Positions 22,376 to 34,329 of a DNA stretch of 64,000 bases are shown here, piece after piece; position 1 is the first letter of the stretch, and every line of letters begins with the position of its first letter. The position numbers were made by a program, and so were the translations under genes. The notes below the pieces were generated by a model. The model was not told where the DNA came from, ran no database searches, and was given only the letters and a program-made list of their open reading frames with translations. The stretch comes from Epiperipatus broadwayi (Eukaryota > Onychophora > Udeonychophora > Euonychophora > Peripatidae), in contig JAQFVV010012394.1 of the NCBI GenBank assembly GCA_028023455.1, forward strand, positions 28,663,010-28,727,009, in the 5' to 3' direction.

Positions 22376-22776
22376 TCATCACTTTGATGAAAAATTATAT
22401 ATATATGCTGCTTTATCTATATGTAATGAATCACAGATAAACATTGCTTTGTATTTATATAAAGTGTAGCTGGTGAGTTATTTCAAATAATTAATTTAAA
22501 ATGACATTTTAAAGCACAAGTAAATAGTTTTTGCTCAAGTTAAACATCTAAAATAAAGGATTTAATTCATAGACAATTTTATATTCGTTTTTGCAAGAGA
22601 ATAAATGAAAAACCATTAAGCATCACATGATCACATTTCCTATACTAGCACATTAATTGTTGATAAACAGAGCAAAACTCTCCATACAGTATTGCCACCT
22701 GTGCTAAACAGAGTAATCAATGGATGCCAGAAGGCTTGGGCATAGAATCCCTATCTAATGCCTACTCATCCAATAA

Positions 22777-22816
22777 CCCCAGACTAGTTTCTGGCTTGTG
22801 GCCTTCGTCAGTGAGG
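22777..22816 (-). ncRNA. hammerhead ribozyme, family A
   Basis: Minus strand: CCTCA pairs with TGGGG (5 pairs, one U-G); CTGACGA; stem II GGC/GCC with CACAA loop and a flanking A-A; GAAAC; palindromic ACTAGT; cleavage predicted after AGTC. The core is intact, so this is the best family A candidate for activity. Confidence 0.7.
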
Positions 22817-23540
22817 AGCTTTGGATATGAGAGCACTGCATCTAGATCTTAGGATCTAATGCAACCCTCTAGAAACCACCTTTTATCTCTACTTAACTAC
22901 AAAACTATGAGAATGAAATTGAAAACACAAAAAATATTTTCAATCTAAGCTCAATAGCTTATATAGCCATATGGGTCTGAACTCAGTTCAGCACCCATAC
23001 ATTTTGGTGTCTTTGGCTCTTCTACAACCATAGCCATCACTATCCTATTAGGCAGGATTGGTGTTAAACCATTAAGCATCACATGATCACATTTCCTATA
23101 CTAGCACATTAATTGTTGATAAACAGAGCAAAACTCTCCATACAGTATTGCCACCTGTGCTAAACAGAGCCTTCTGGCATCCATTGATTACTCTATTTAG
23201 CACAGGTGGCAATAGTGTATGTAGAGTTTTGCTCTGTTTATCAACAATTAATGTGCTAGTATAGGAAATGTGATCATGTGATGCTTAATGGTTTAACACC
23301 AATCCTGCCTAATAGGATAGTGGTGGCTATGGTTGTAGAAGAGCCAAAGACACCAAAATGTATGGGTGCTGAACTGAGTTCAGACCCATATGGCTATATA
23401 AGCTATTGAGCTTAGATTGAAAATATTTTTTGTTTTCAATTTCATTCTCATAGTTTTGTAGTTAAGTAGAGATAAAAGGTGGTGGCTAGAGGGTTGCATT
23501 AGATCCTAAGATCTAGATGCAGTGCTCTCAGATCCAAAGC

Positions 23541-23582
23541 TCCTCACTAATGAAGGCCACAAGCCAGAAACTAGTCTGGGGA
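23541..23582 (+). ncRNA. hammerhead ribozyme, family A, core mutated
   Basis: Same as the minus-strand partner (TCCTCA/TGGGGA stem I, ACTAGT) but the core reads CTAATGA, losing the essential G5. Probably inactive. Confidence 0.6.
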
Positions 23583-23984
23583 TATTGGATGAGTAGGCAT
23601 TAGATAGGGATTTTATGCACAAGCCTTCTGGCATCCATTGATTACTCTGTTTAGCACAGGTGGCAATACTGTATGGAGAGTTTTGCTCTGTTTATCAGAA
23701 TAAGTGAAGTTTATGTACTTTCAAATGTGGAATTAACTGTGAAAGGTATTGTATTTTAATAATCAAGAATAGTATTTTAAATAATTTCTTTAGTGAAAAT
23801 GACATTTAAAATCTGTGTAAAAGAAAGCAAGAAAAATTTATTTGAGTGAAGTGATCAATTCATAGATGATTTTATTTTGAAAAGGAAAAGAAAAAAAAAT
23901 CTTTATAGATTAGAAAAAATATACTTGCTGGTGAATTTAACTTCGATCAACGCTCAAGAAATTTGTTATTTTTTTAAGAAAAAA

Positions 23985-25215
23985 AAAAGGGTTGTCGTCG
24001 ATGAGCAACCAAATCGCACTGGATGGCGCAGTTATCACGCTAAAACTATAAAATATGATCATTCACGGGCCGTTAATTATAATCATTTTGATGTGGTTTT
24101 TGTAATGCGAAAATAAAAACAAAACAAAATCGTCTTTTTTAAATATTATTTAATTTTAAATATTTTTTATTAATGTATACAAAATAAATGATAATAATAA
24201 ATGTAAAATAAAATAAACAAATTACAATTTGATTTGTCTTTTTTAGTTTTCTTTTTATTAGAAAAATCAATTTTCTATCGGAGATTTTTTTACTGGGGTT
24301 ACGGCTTCTTTTTTTTTGTTGTTTACCGCTATTTTTTATTTCAAATAGAATGACAACTAAAAGTAAAAGTTGCTACGGTTAGTTTTAGGGTTAGTTTTAG
24401 GATTAGCTTTAGGGTTAGTTTTAGGGTTAGCTTTAGGGTTTTAGGGTTAGGTTTACTGTTAAAATAAAAAATATCAAAATCGTATTTTTGTAAATATTTT
24501 TTTTTACTAACATCTATAAAATAAATGATAACAATAAACGTAAACTATATTCAACAAAGTATAACAGTAGTCGGAGAAAAGAAAGAAAGTAAAATTTTTT
24601 TAAACAACGACAAATATATATATATAAAATGTTTATAATATATGCTTTTTATGACATTTAAAAAAACAGTATATAATTGTACTTTTCTTACTGGATATTT
24701 TTGTGTTAACGCTCTTTTTTATTTCAAAAATATATACACGATACAATCTTAAAATGTCTCGTGGAAATGTTACGAATAGTACGTTACTTGACGCATTACC
24801 TAATTCCAATTCACTTTATACATATATCTCGTCAACATTTACTACTTAAAACTTCAACACACTACGGTGTACAAAGTCTGTTAATTATTACTTTACAAAA
24901 TCTGAACATTTCAATACTTTAAATTAAAAAAAAATCCAATGAAAATAACATTTCCATCCAATTAAAAAAAACACACCCTCTCCCCAAGCCGTAACCTTTT
25001 TATAAACTGTGCGAATTGGGAAAATGTATTTGCTGCGTAAACATACATGCTGTTCTGCGACACGACATAGCGGCCTGCAATCTGTAGTACAACAAAAAGG
25101 TATTATAGAAAATGCGGGTTCGAACGTGTCCGCCGCGGAAACAGCATTTTTATGTGTTTTAGCTCGAAAACAGCGCCATCCAGTGGGATATGTTGGTTCA
25201 TCGATGACAACCAAA
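23985..25215. mobile_element. element with inverted coding-like ends around TTAGGG-like repeats
   Basis: The plus-strand block 23985..24060 (GTTGTCGTCGATGAGCAACC, CACTGGATGGCGC, GCTAAAACTATAAA) has an inverted partner at 25140..25215. GC-rich words are unusual for this window. A minus-strand ORF of 96 codons (24924..25214) starts MVVIDEPTYPTGWRCFRAKT and contains a Cys-rich part (FCCTTDCRPLCR); the left copy encodes a similar VDEQPNRTGWRSYHAKT. The repetition of the frame suggests an interspersed repeat rather than a gene. Confidence 0.45.
24377..24452 (+). repeat. telomere-like degenerate TTAGGG array
   Basis: About 76 bp of GGTTAGTTTTAGGGTTAG- and GCTTTAGGGTTAG-type units, a degenerate relative of the (TTAGGG)n telomere repeat, lying inside the element above. 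Confidence 0.7.
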
Positions 25216-27040
25216 AAAAGAATAAACTTATGAGAGAATTTGATAACTTCTTCATATTATTGTTTATATACACACGCATGTGAATATTATGTATATTCAA
25301 CATGGAATTGATTCTGAAAATATATTTTTAATAATTTTATTTTGAAAAATTAAAATATGACAATTTAAATATGTCCATTTTTTAAAAATTATACTGCATG
25401 TCTATGTGCATACATATGTAGGTGTTGTATATTAGAACATATATAAATCATAATGTAATAAATTGAATTTTGTTTTATGTTAATCAACGTATATTGTATT
25501 TAATCATTATTTTTATTGTTAAATGACAATTCAAATATGTTCATTTATATTATACTGCACATATGTGTACCTATATATATAAACCTATTTATTAGACCAT
25601 ATGACTTTGTTCTGACTGTTTTAAGTAAACCTATTGGAACATATATGTAAACCACAATGTAATAATTTGGATTTTGAGTATTGATCAAAATCAGATGACT
25701 TATATGTCTACAGCTGTATTCTAGAGACCTTAATGTCATTTTTTATTGTTGTTTTTAAAAAACTTGTGTTTCATTGTTAAAATAATTCCAGTGAACTTAA
25801 TTCTAAATATATTTTAGAATGTTATATGTTGCATCATCTCTTGATCACAGTAACATTTTGTAGAGCTTATATTCTCTGAGCTAGATTCATACATAATGCT
25901 CTATTATATGAAAGAGGTGTATATAAGTGTATGGGTATCCAGTTGATAATGATCATTATCCAGTTGATGATGATAATTATCTTTGGAATGGTGCAAAGAG
26001 AATATATTCTTTCAAGTCCATGCAGTACATTTTTCTTTAGTTTAGTATTTATTTGAATTTAAGTTTATACTGGGCCAGTACACTAAGGGTATACTAAGTG
26101 GCCCGAGCATTGATGATGATCAGTATGTTTTAATATTTATGGTTGCATATTCTATGGATTAGCACTTAAGTTTGTTCATCCAAATTTATGTTTAAATAAT
26201 TGCCCAACTGGCAACGGTTAAATAGTTAGCCTGGTCTACAGCAGACCCATTTTAACAGACTCATTTCAAATCCAGTCATCATATTGACTGTTGGATTTAT
26301 TGGATTGTTGATCATTCATAATGATGAATGACTTATTATTATTCATATTTATGGTGAATTTATTTAATTATACTTTACTTTAGTGAGTTAATTGGGCTGA
26401 TCTTTCAGAGTCATGAGAGTGATCTCATGCTCATTACTTTATCATTATTTTATATAAAAAAATATATTTATTTTGAGCTGGGGTTGATGATGATTTGCCA
26501 TTACTTCACCCCTAGAATCTCCATACTGTTACAATACATATTTTGTTATGGTAATCACTCTTTTGACCATTGGAAATAAGTCCCATTAACAATAAAATAA
26601 TAAAAAGAATACAATATTCGGCAAATTATATTTTCGTTTATTGGAATCTAAAGACAACTAACAGGCGGTCGTTGTACATGGTGGAGTGGCTGAATATAAT
26701 TTATTTTTAATTGACAAGTCAGTACTAGTCACAAGCAATGATCAAATTGAATACGCATAAAAACAAGTTTCCATACACATTTAATTATACTTCCTGATCG
26801 TTACCCCCTTTTGACTACTAATTTATTACATTAACAAAATAAATAATCACCTTGGTTCGAATGAAAAATGACAAACAATAAAATTACTAACCACAACACT
26901 AACTTTAATTTAAAAAAAATGATACTAAAAAATTTATTTACATATTTACAATTAGCAAAATTATATGACAATTGTGCGTGGGAGGAAAAAAATCTGTAAC
27001 TTGCAATCTCTTTGAGAATAGCTATAGAAAGTTCAGTTGA
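25216..27040. other. intronic sequence without recognised features
   Basis: AT-rich, with short ATAT runs and stretches rich in GATGATGAT or TGATCATTAT. I see no gene, structured RNA or repeat partner that I can support. Confidence 0.4.
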
Positions 27041-27049
27041 TTTATTTTA

Positions 27050-27600
27050 ATGTGTTTTTGAGGTTATCTATATATTTTGTATCCGTAAATGTAGGGACAT
27101 GACCATTGATTCTTAAATTTTAAGGTCTGGCATTATAATATTTTAGCTGCTTTTGGTACATTTTGATGCATTTTTTCTAAGAGAGTTTCCCGTATGAATT
27201 TCTTCTGAGCATTTAAAATAGACAAATTCGCAGATCAATTTATAAAAGTACATTTGTATGGGATAATCACTTTAGATTTCTTTTTATAGCCAGTCACTGT
27301 CAGATATCTCTTCAGCATTCAATAGTGATGAATAGATTGGCAGAATCAAGATTAAATTTTAAGGCATATTTTTGCCATCAGCTCTATATTCATCTACAAT
27401 CCTGGAAAGATCGGAGAAAGCATCCTGGAGGGTTCTCTACTTCATAAAATGCATGATATTCTTAAAATTCTTCAGGAATTTTTCATCAAATTTATTAATT
27501 TTGTTTTAATAATCAAGCAAAAGTTAGTTGCGAACATAAACTTAGCATAACTTGATGTTTATGTAATTAAGGGAAAGCAATCCACTCTTCCTCGGATTAT
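27050..27600 (-). pseudogene. retroelement-like protein remnant
   Basis: Minus-strand translation with few stops over 27230..27490 includes FDEKFLKNFKNIMHFMK and LSRIVDEYRADGKN, a helical, charged region like a gag or PLE/LINE accessory part. It leads into the repeat at 27590..27735 shared with 18775. Family not determined. Confidence 0.25.
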
Positions 27601-27960
27601 GAATGAATAATATTATATATTTAGCTAGAATCAAGAATTAAAATGGACCCACCTATTCTTTAAGCTTTTGATATTTATAATTTTTTTCTTGCTGACAGTG
27701 ATAGAAGTTCAGAATGAACTTAATATATAATCCAGATGTAAATATAGTATTAATCTTTATAAAATTGTTAAACATCACACGAGCGTCTATGCTTATCTAT
27801 AATGTGCTGTGAATACAAAGTTATATATGGATAGAATATTATTATTAACAAATATTCACTAATTACTATGGTTTTATAGGTAGCTCTGATATAGAATGAT
27901 GAGGATTTCTCAATATTATACATATGATAAGAAGAAGACTTGAAAATATATACACAGACA

Positions 27961-28122
27961 CACATCACATTCCACCAGCCAATGCTTAAAATTAATCAAC
28001 AGAATGTCAGCAGCCTATTGTCAAAGCAACACTCGGATAATAAATGGAAATCCTGAATGTTGTCTTGATACGGATCATTGATATTTTACAGATTAATTTT
28101 AAGCATTGGCTGGAATGATGTG
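27961..28122. repeat. inverted repeat with arms of about 32-38 bp
   Basis: Left arm 27961..27998 (CACATCACATTCCACCAGCC, then AATGCTTAAAATTAATC) is the reverse complement of 28091..28122 with minor differences; the loop is about 90 bp. Could be a small MITE or the structured end of a retroelement. Confidence 0.5.
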
Positions 28123-28354
28123 ATTTTTATATGACATCAATGGATTAACATACACACATCTACTTTTATAAAATCAGTTATAAAAAACTAAAAATTACTT
28201 CCATTTAACATATTCATATTGAGATGATACTTCATTTTAAAGTATACATAGATTACCATTAATCCATAACACCACTAATCTGAGAAATTATGCGAATAAA
28301 ATTAAAAAGCTTATTTTGTATTTATTTTAATCCTAAAAATAATTGTACAGTTTG

Positions 28355-28420
28355 TATGTATCATAGCTCTGACGAAGACGGCTGGAGTTGCAATGAAATG
28401 TTTAAATCAAGGAATGTCAT
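28355..28420 (+). ncRNA. possible Penelope-type hammerhead relic
   Basis: CTGACGA (28369..28375) is followed 19 nt later by GAAATG, the spacing of a hammerhead core, but stem II is poor and I could not pair a convincing stem I. Weak candidate. Confidence 0.25.
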
Positions 28421-29054
28421 TGTTCATAAACTATAGATAGCACAATTAATGTTTATTTTAATTTTCAGCAAAGTCTGGGTTTATAATAAAGGGGGGAGGG
28501 GCAGGTTTTTAGTTGAAACTTATAAAAGTCACAAAGCTCAAAAAAGCTCCGGAACCAGGTATTTTGGATTAATGCTGCTGCTGCTTTTATCAAAAATTAT
28601 CAATGTATTGATTCATTTCCACATTATGTGTTATGAATTTTTTCCCCCCATTTTTAATAGTGACAAATTGATAAATCAAGTTATGATTGGATAATTATTA
28701 CCCCTCCTCTAATAATGTAATATAAGTTGATCACTGCAATTTTTGTACAGTTGTTTGTCTGTTATTTTTTATCATATTATTTTAGATTTATTTAATAATA
28801 TGAATGGCAGTTGAATACCAGTAATTACTTCCAGAGCTATCTGTTATTAAAGTTTGTCTGTTTTATGCTATATTAATGAAAATGTTGAAAGATGCCTACA
28901 TTTAACATAAAAGCAAATATAGTTACCTGGGATCATTTCTGCATAGCTATACAAACAAGTTGACGTGGATCCAAAATGTTGAAGTGTTTTGATTTTCAAA
29001 ACAAAAGCTTGATAGTAAAAGGCAGCTTCTGATGAAAAGGGCATTGTGTTTCAA

Positions 29055-29225
29055 AGACCCAAATACATTAAACCTAAGGTTTTCATTGGAAAAAGCCATC
29101 AATCATAAATTAGTCTGGATATATGATTAAGATACCCATGGGTGTGAATTAACACTACCCTAGAGTGAGTATTTATTAATTACTCAAGTCAGCATTAGAT
29201 GGCTCTACTGTAAGTTGAAGAGAAT
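29055..29225 (+). repeat. decayed hammerhead-family repeat
   Basis: TTTTCATTGG...AAAAAGCC...AATTAGTCTGGATAT followed by TAATTACTCAAGTCAGCATTAG copies the order of family A (core, AGTCTGG, then GATTACTC). All core bases are eroded. Confidence 0.35.
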
Positions 29226-29492
29226 TGTACTACAAATGTCAGTTTAAAATAGCAACGCTGCATTAAAATAATTTTTATTAGTAAGAGGAGGGAAAAATTC
29301 AAAATATTTTATTCATATTTAATATATCTAATCTTTTTATTGATCAACATTATTAATTAGTATAAACTATATTTTGTATTAAAAGTGTTGTCTGCTTTAA
29401 TGATTAAAAGTTATTTTGTATAAGAAAGTATAAATTAAATAGAACGGTAATTTTTCATTAACTGTTTTTGCTTTTTAAAAACCTTCCATTAG

Positions 29493-29656
29493 GTGTACGT
29501 GCCATCGCAAAAATTAATGAAGCTGTCAGAAACGGCAATCATCTTGAAATATTAGATACTTTACAGCAACCTTCTGCAGGACTGAAGTATGTTGAACCAA
29601 AGCAGTCTTTTCACTATCAGGTTCTCCTGATGGAAGCCAAACGATCAAAAGCCAAG
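29493..29656 (+). CDS. IQGAP: IQGAP exon f: second half of repeat 3
   Basis: 164 nt, phase 1 in, phase 0 out. Encodes RVRAIAKINEAVRNGN, LDTLQQPSAGLKYV and a basic end MEAKRSKAK. This is the IQGAP repeat core; the vertebrate counterpart also ends in an AKREKAQ-like basic segment. Acceptor TTCCATTAG, donor GTATTA (less canonical than the others). Confidence 0.93.
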
Positions 29657-29659
29657 GTA

Positions 29660-30748
29660 TTATAATAATTATCTTTATGTATATACTCCCTTTTATATTG
29701 TAGTTAATCTTTTTAATTCTGCCAATTGCAATCTTAAATCTACTATGTATGAATGTGTGTACATATATATGTTGAAATGAATGTTTACACAGGTAAAAAA
29801 ATAATATATATTTTCATCTGGAATGGAAGATTAAAGGGAGTTTGAATGTCTGGGTTCAAATCCTCTCTAATTATATCTAGTTTAAAATGATATATACTAT
29901 ATCTGTATTTAAATATTATATATATATATTGTAATGGGATTTCAATGTGAAGGAGTCAAAGACTGGTGATAAGCATGCTGAAGGGCTTTACCTGTTTTTA
30001 AGCCTATTGCTGATATTATTAGCCAAGCAACTAATATTTCTTGCTCATCATCGTTTTTTCATATAAAGATATCTTTATCATAAATATATCCATCTAACTT
30101 TATAGAAAGAGAATACGGTCTAAAAGAGATTGAGCTCTCTGGATATTTTTGATTTATTTTGGGTTAGTACAATTAACCAAGGCCCGTTATGGCATCATCT
30201 CATTACTTCTTCGAAGAATGGGCCAAGAACCTAGATTAAAATCTTCATTCATTATATGGTTATCCTCTCAGCACCGAGCAGTAACTTAGGACACAAGAAA
30301 CTCAACCACAATGTTGCATAATTTAATTTTGTAATTTACAATAAGAAATTCAAGAACGAGAATTAAAATATAGGCTAAAGTTTAAACTCAACAGTAGTTT
30401 ATTCCAAGTAGTATCGATATTATAAATGTACCAACAGCAAAAAAGCAATTAATATGATATCATTTAATACAATATAAGGGCTTTAAAAAAATGTTCATTA
30501 CAACCAGCTCGTTACTTTAAACTAACCCCCTTCCCTCTAATGCCTGATTGATGTTTAATTATAAACATATTGGAAAAAATTAATGGACAAATGAAAAATT
30601 CCATAAACATATATTACACTCAAGGACACAATAGATAAATAATTCCACTTTAGAGTAAAATAAATTAGCATTTAACATAATCCAAACTTGGATAATTAAA
30701 TGTTAGTTTACATTATAAAGGTATGCATTAAGACTTTTATCATATGTG

Positions 30749-30787
<39 letters not shown>

Positions 30788-31284
30788 AACTAGTTTTTCC
30801 AAGTTTCTGTGTTATTGTAAGCTGATGTCTGTTTCAGTAATATCCAGTGATTGAAATATTTTGTTTTTCGACAATCCGAGTACCATTTATGTTTTCAGAG
30901 TTCGTCAGTCAGTTGCTCCATTTTAATATCACTTATTATTATTCCAGGTTGGGTATTAAATGTATTTATTATTAGGTATAACTGCCAGTTATTCTTATTT
31001 CAAGCTGTTGGCAACTACATTATTTGATTGTTTTCCAAGTTAGAATGTTTAGCATCAGTATATATATATATTTACCATGATCTATTCACGTGTTAACATT
31101 CTCAATCTGTAGAATTTTGGAGGGAGTCAACAACTATCATTCCACTCACTGACAAAGCAAACTTTCTTTTTATGCTAAATTTGGATTTTGTAACTTTCTT
31201 CTTATATGGAGTTACATATTAAGGTAGAGATGAACCCTTGGAAGAGAGTCTAGTCATTCATATTAATGAAGCACTAATCTGCCA
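29660..31284. other. intronic sequence, microsatellite only
   Basis: No gene recognised. A (CA)n(TA)n microsatellite lies at about 30750..30787. A stretch near 30180..30300 is somewhat GC-richer without identity. Confidence 0.4.
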
Positions 31285-31480
31285 TGTCTTAGATGAGTCC
31301 ATCTTCTCTGATCTCTAGTTTTTTTTCCCACATCATCCCATCCCACTTTCTTATTTCATTCATCCATGTCACTTGTGGTCTCTTTCTAGATTTCCCCCCC
31401 ATTCGTTTGGAATTTTTTTTAAGATTTTCACTGTCCATCTATGATCATCTCCTCTAGCAATATATCCAGCCCATCTTATA
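31285..31480 (-). mobile_element. RTE-like LINE 3' tail, minus strand
   Basis: Reverse complement of the conserved tail: TTCTCTGATCTCTAG, CATCATCCCATCCCACTTTC, TTATTTCATTCATCC, TTGTGGTCTCTTTCTAG and CCATCTATGATCATC, matching the R.RRW, KC.GVMW, RWM.EIRK and RPRKRP blocks of 38485..38943. Truncated. Confidence 0.65.
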
Positions 31481-31599
31481 ATTAAATCTGTGTAAACATT
31501 TGGTGATCTATTTTCACTATGCAGCTGCACTAATAATTTTCTCAGCTGCTACTGGCCTACCTACTCTTAAGCTATTCAAGCCAAATGGTATTAATCAAC

Positions 31600-32103
31600 T
31601 GAACTGTGTGATTATATGGAAACCTGAGACCTGTTTTCCAATGAAAACAGCCTGCAATGGTATTTAAATCAATACTTACATTGCTTAGTGACATATATTA
31701 GCTATTCACCACAGAAATTTAAATATATAAGGTGCTAGCATGTAGGAATCACTAGTTATGACATGAAATAGCAATATTTTGTATCTTAGCCCACAGTTGA
31801 GCAATGAGCTAATGTTAATGTTAGAAATGATTCCAATTGTGTAAGGAAGTGAAGCTATGATTAGAAAGAAGGTTTTGAAATGGTTTGAAAGATTTTGTGA
31901 TATCAGGGAGGTCAAAGATAATTCATGAAAGTATGAAACACACTACTCCATTTCTTGTTGTAACCCACAATCTGGATGCACTAGTGTCTTAAATTTTTTT
32001 GTGGTGAATAGCTAAACTGTGTCACTACATAATTTGTGTCAGAGATAGCGCTGTAGGCAGCTCAGAGAGAGAACCAGTTACCTTTTTACTGGGATACGCT
32101 GTG
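31600..32103. mobile_element. TIR element (about 500 bp family), copy 1
   Basis: Inner inverted repeats TTAGCTATTCACCACAGAAA (31698) and ...TTTGTGGTGAATAGCTAA (to 32015). The right end runs GAGAGAGAACCAGTTACC to TACTGGGATACGCTGTG. Other copies at 51491..51980 and 56100..56629. No transposase; non-autonomous. Confidence 0.55.
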
Positions 32104-32109
32104 TATGTC

Positions 32110-33240
32110 AGTGATATATTTTCTTGATCCCATTTATAAGTCACCTTTGACATTTGGCTTATGTTAAAAATCTAGGTTATATAGTGGAGTGCTGTTTTTG
32201 CATTCTACAGCCAACTTTTTTATTATTGAATAAACTATTAAATGGGTGTGCGAAGAAATTTTTTTGGATAGTTTTAATTGACCTTCTTGTAAAAAATACT
32301 GCAGCTGTCAGCCATTTTTTTTATTAATAGCTATTTAAAACTTGCAGTTGAATATTCCAAAAGCTCGATGCAATTAATTTATTCAAGGCAAAATAAATAA
32401 GTACAATTACATAGTGAGTAGTATTCTTAATAATAATGGATCGAATTAATCACTGAATGATAGCAAAATTTAATATGTGATGAAGTGAGTATAATCCTGC
32501 GATTTTGATCACATTACATATATTCATGGCATTTTAATCAATACAAATTGTTACAAATAATAGATTGAGTCAGCAAACATTCATTGTGGATTAATGCAAG
32601 AAGTTTGATACTTTTGTTTTTTGAAAATATCATTTTTACATATATTATCTTCGCCTACCTGTTAAACATAAACACACTTAACATTTTGTACATCACTAAA
32701 CATTATATGCAACTTGAAGGCTACCAAATGCGGTTATCTAAAGTATTCCCTTTCATACTTTGAAAATAAAATGTATCATCATAATTTAAATGTAAATGAA
32801 GCTGCAACCACTATTCCTGTATAGAATGGATGTTTAGGATCTTAGTATCATTGATGATGTTTACAGTTCTTCCTGCAAAACCTTTAACGATCAGTTTTAT
32901 TTTTAGTTTGTTAATTAATATTTTTTAAGATATATTTAAGGTTTAATGCTACAGTGAGCTAAGTATGTTTTTATTGGCTGTTACAAATTTCTTAGATATG
33001 ATCATAAAATTAACGGTATGTAATCCCATGCATGTGTGTTTGTGTTTATCTAATTGTATTATATATATAAATAAAATGTACGTTAATCAAAAACAAAATT
33101 GTAATTATAATAAAAATAAATTTAATGGTAACAAAATATTACAAACAATCGTTAAATCTGCAGAAGTACTTTCAGTTAATTTCTTAAACCTGCCTCAACT
33201 GCCATTAAATTAAAATAACAAAGTGGAAGCAAACATCATC
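32110..33240. other. intronic sequence without recognised features
   Basis: AT-rich; the 82-codon open stretch at 32965..33213 is low-complexity (Asn/Lys/Tyr) and has no family resemblance. Nothing else supported. Confidence 0.35.
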
Positions 33241-33249
33241 TATTCAAAT

Positions 33250-33890
33250 TCCACGAATTTCATATTTTAATGTTAGTAGCTGCATTTTATTCCTATTTAT
33301 AAAAATTGCCTCCTTATTTTTTCTTTTATTATGGCTTCTCTCTTCATGAAGAATTTTCAAAATCAAATCTAAATTTATATTTACATGTATTTTCATGATC
33401 AAAGAAAACTGAAGGAGATATTAAATCACCATTATTTTTACTTTTTACATGCTTATATAATAATTCATGCTCCCTCAATCTTCTCAATACTGCACCTAGA
33501 TTCACCTATATATGATAGCATACAATCACAAAAAAATTGATATATGACATTACTTTTCTGCTTGACATGTATGATATCCTTAGAATTATTGACTAATTTA
33601 TTAATATTGTTTAGAATGTAGAATGAAACATTAAACACATTCTTATATATATCCTTAAAAAATTTCACTTGTGGATTTAAAATAAATGGAATAGATATCC
33701 ATCATCAAGCAATTTCTTTGCAAATATCTCAATATTTTTCAGTTTATCACTTTGATAACGACATAATTTTTCATTACAAAATAAAAAAGATCTAAAACTT
33801 GCCATCTTATGCATAATTGGTACTTTTGATTTACAATTTATTTGTAATGTGCATTTGTTTATCTTTTTTAAAAAAGGTAGAAAATTTTAT
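33250..33890 (-). pseudogene. Penelope-like element fragment with GIY-YIG-like region
   Basis: Minus strand. From 33890 down a broken frame resembles the end of a Penelope RT; then an open 67-codon stretch (33668..33465) reads VKQKSNVIYQFFCDCMLSYI and GESRC, matching the PLE endonuclease signature (K..VVY.F.C.C...YIGET). The frame continues with EHELLYKHVKS, SPSVFFDHENTCKY and FDFENSS, the usual H and DFEN blocks. Stops and a lost R..EH link show it is dead. Confidence 0.65.
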
Positions 33891-34329
33891 TTAGAAATTA
33901 ACCTAATTTTCAAAATTATTATCAGTTTTATTGGAGTCAAAAGGCATTTATTATTTCAAATTTATAATTTGTGTCAAATTTCAATTTATTATTGCAAGTT
34001 AACAGATATTAGATGATATGGTATACATTTGATTATTGTGAACTGTAAAATATCTAATATATTGATATATCATTCTGGAATTTTTTTTCGTGATTCAGCA
34101 TATATTCATAAATTAAAAACAATATTAATTTCTTTGAGTAATGTCTCATTCTACTCAAACAAATGGCCTACTTCAGAATATGACTTTTTGCCTTTGCTTA
34201 TTAAACCAATAGACTTAATGAAAGAACTTTTTGATTTTATGCTGTTTGTATTACAAAACATTACTAAAGATATTATTATATGCTAATATGATAAAACTTT
34301 CTGAAAAATAAATGCAAAGAAAAAATTTG

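Larger units (their letters stand above)
22610..23697. mobile_element. hammerhead-bearing inverted dimer, family A (retrozyme-like)
   Basis: Head-to-head arrangement of two units longer than one monomer. Left half, minus orientation, 22610..23168: about 103 bp starting AAACCATTAAGCATCACATG occurs twice without visible change, at 22610 and 23066 (456 bp apart). Right half, plus orientation: CCTTCTGGCATCCATTGATT occurs at 23170 and 23624 (454 bp apart). Each half therefore has direct terminal repeats and one hammerhead between them, as expected for a reverse-transcribed multimer of a circular RNA of about 455 nt. The halves are nearly identical inverted copies. No ORF. Confidence 0.7.

Noticed and set aside
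25009-25233. Plus-strand 74-codon frame in the element at 23985..25215
   Set aside because: Antisense to the 96-codon frame whose motif is repeated at the other end of the element; the minus-strand reading is supported by two copies, this one is not.
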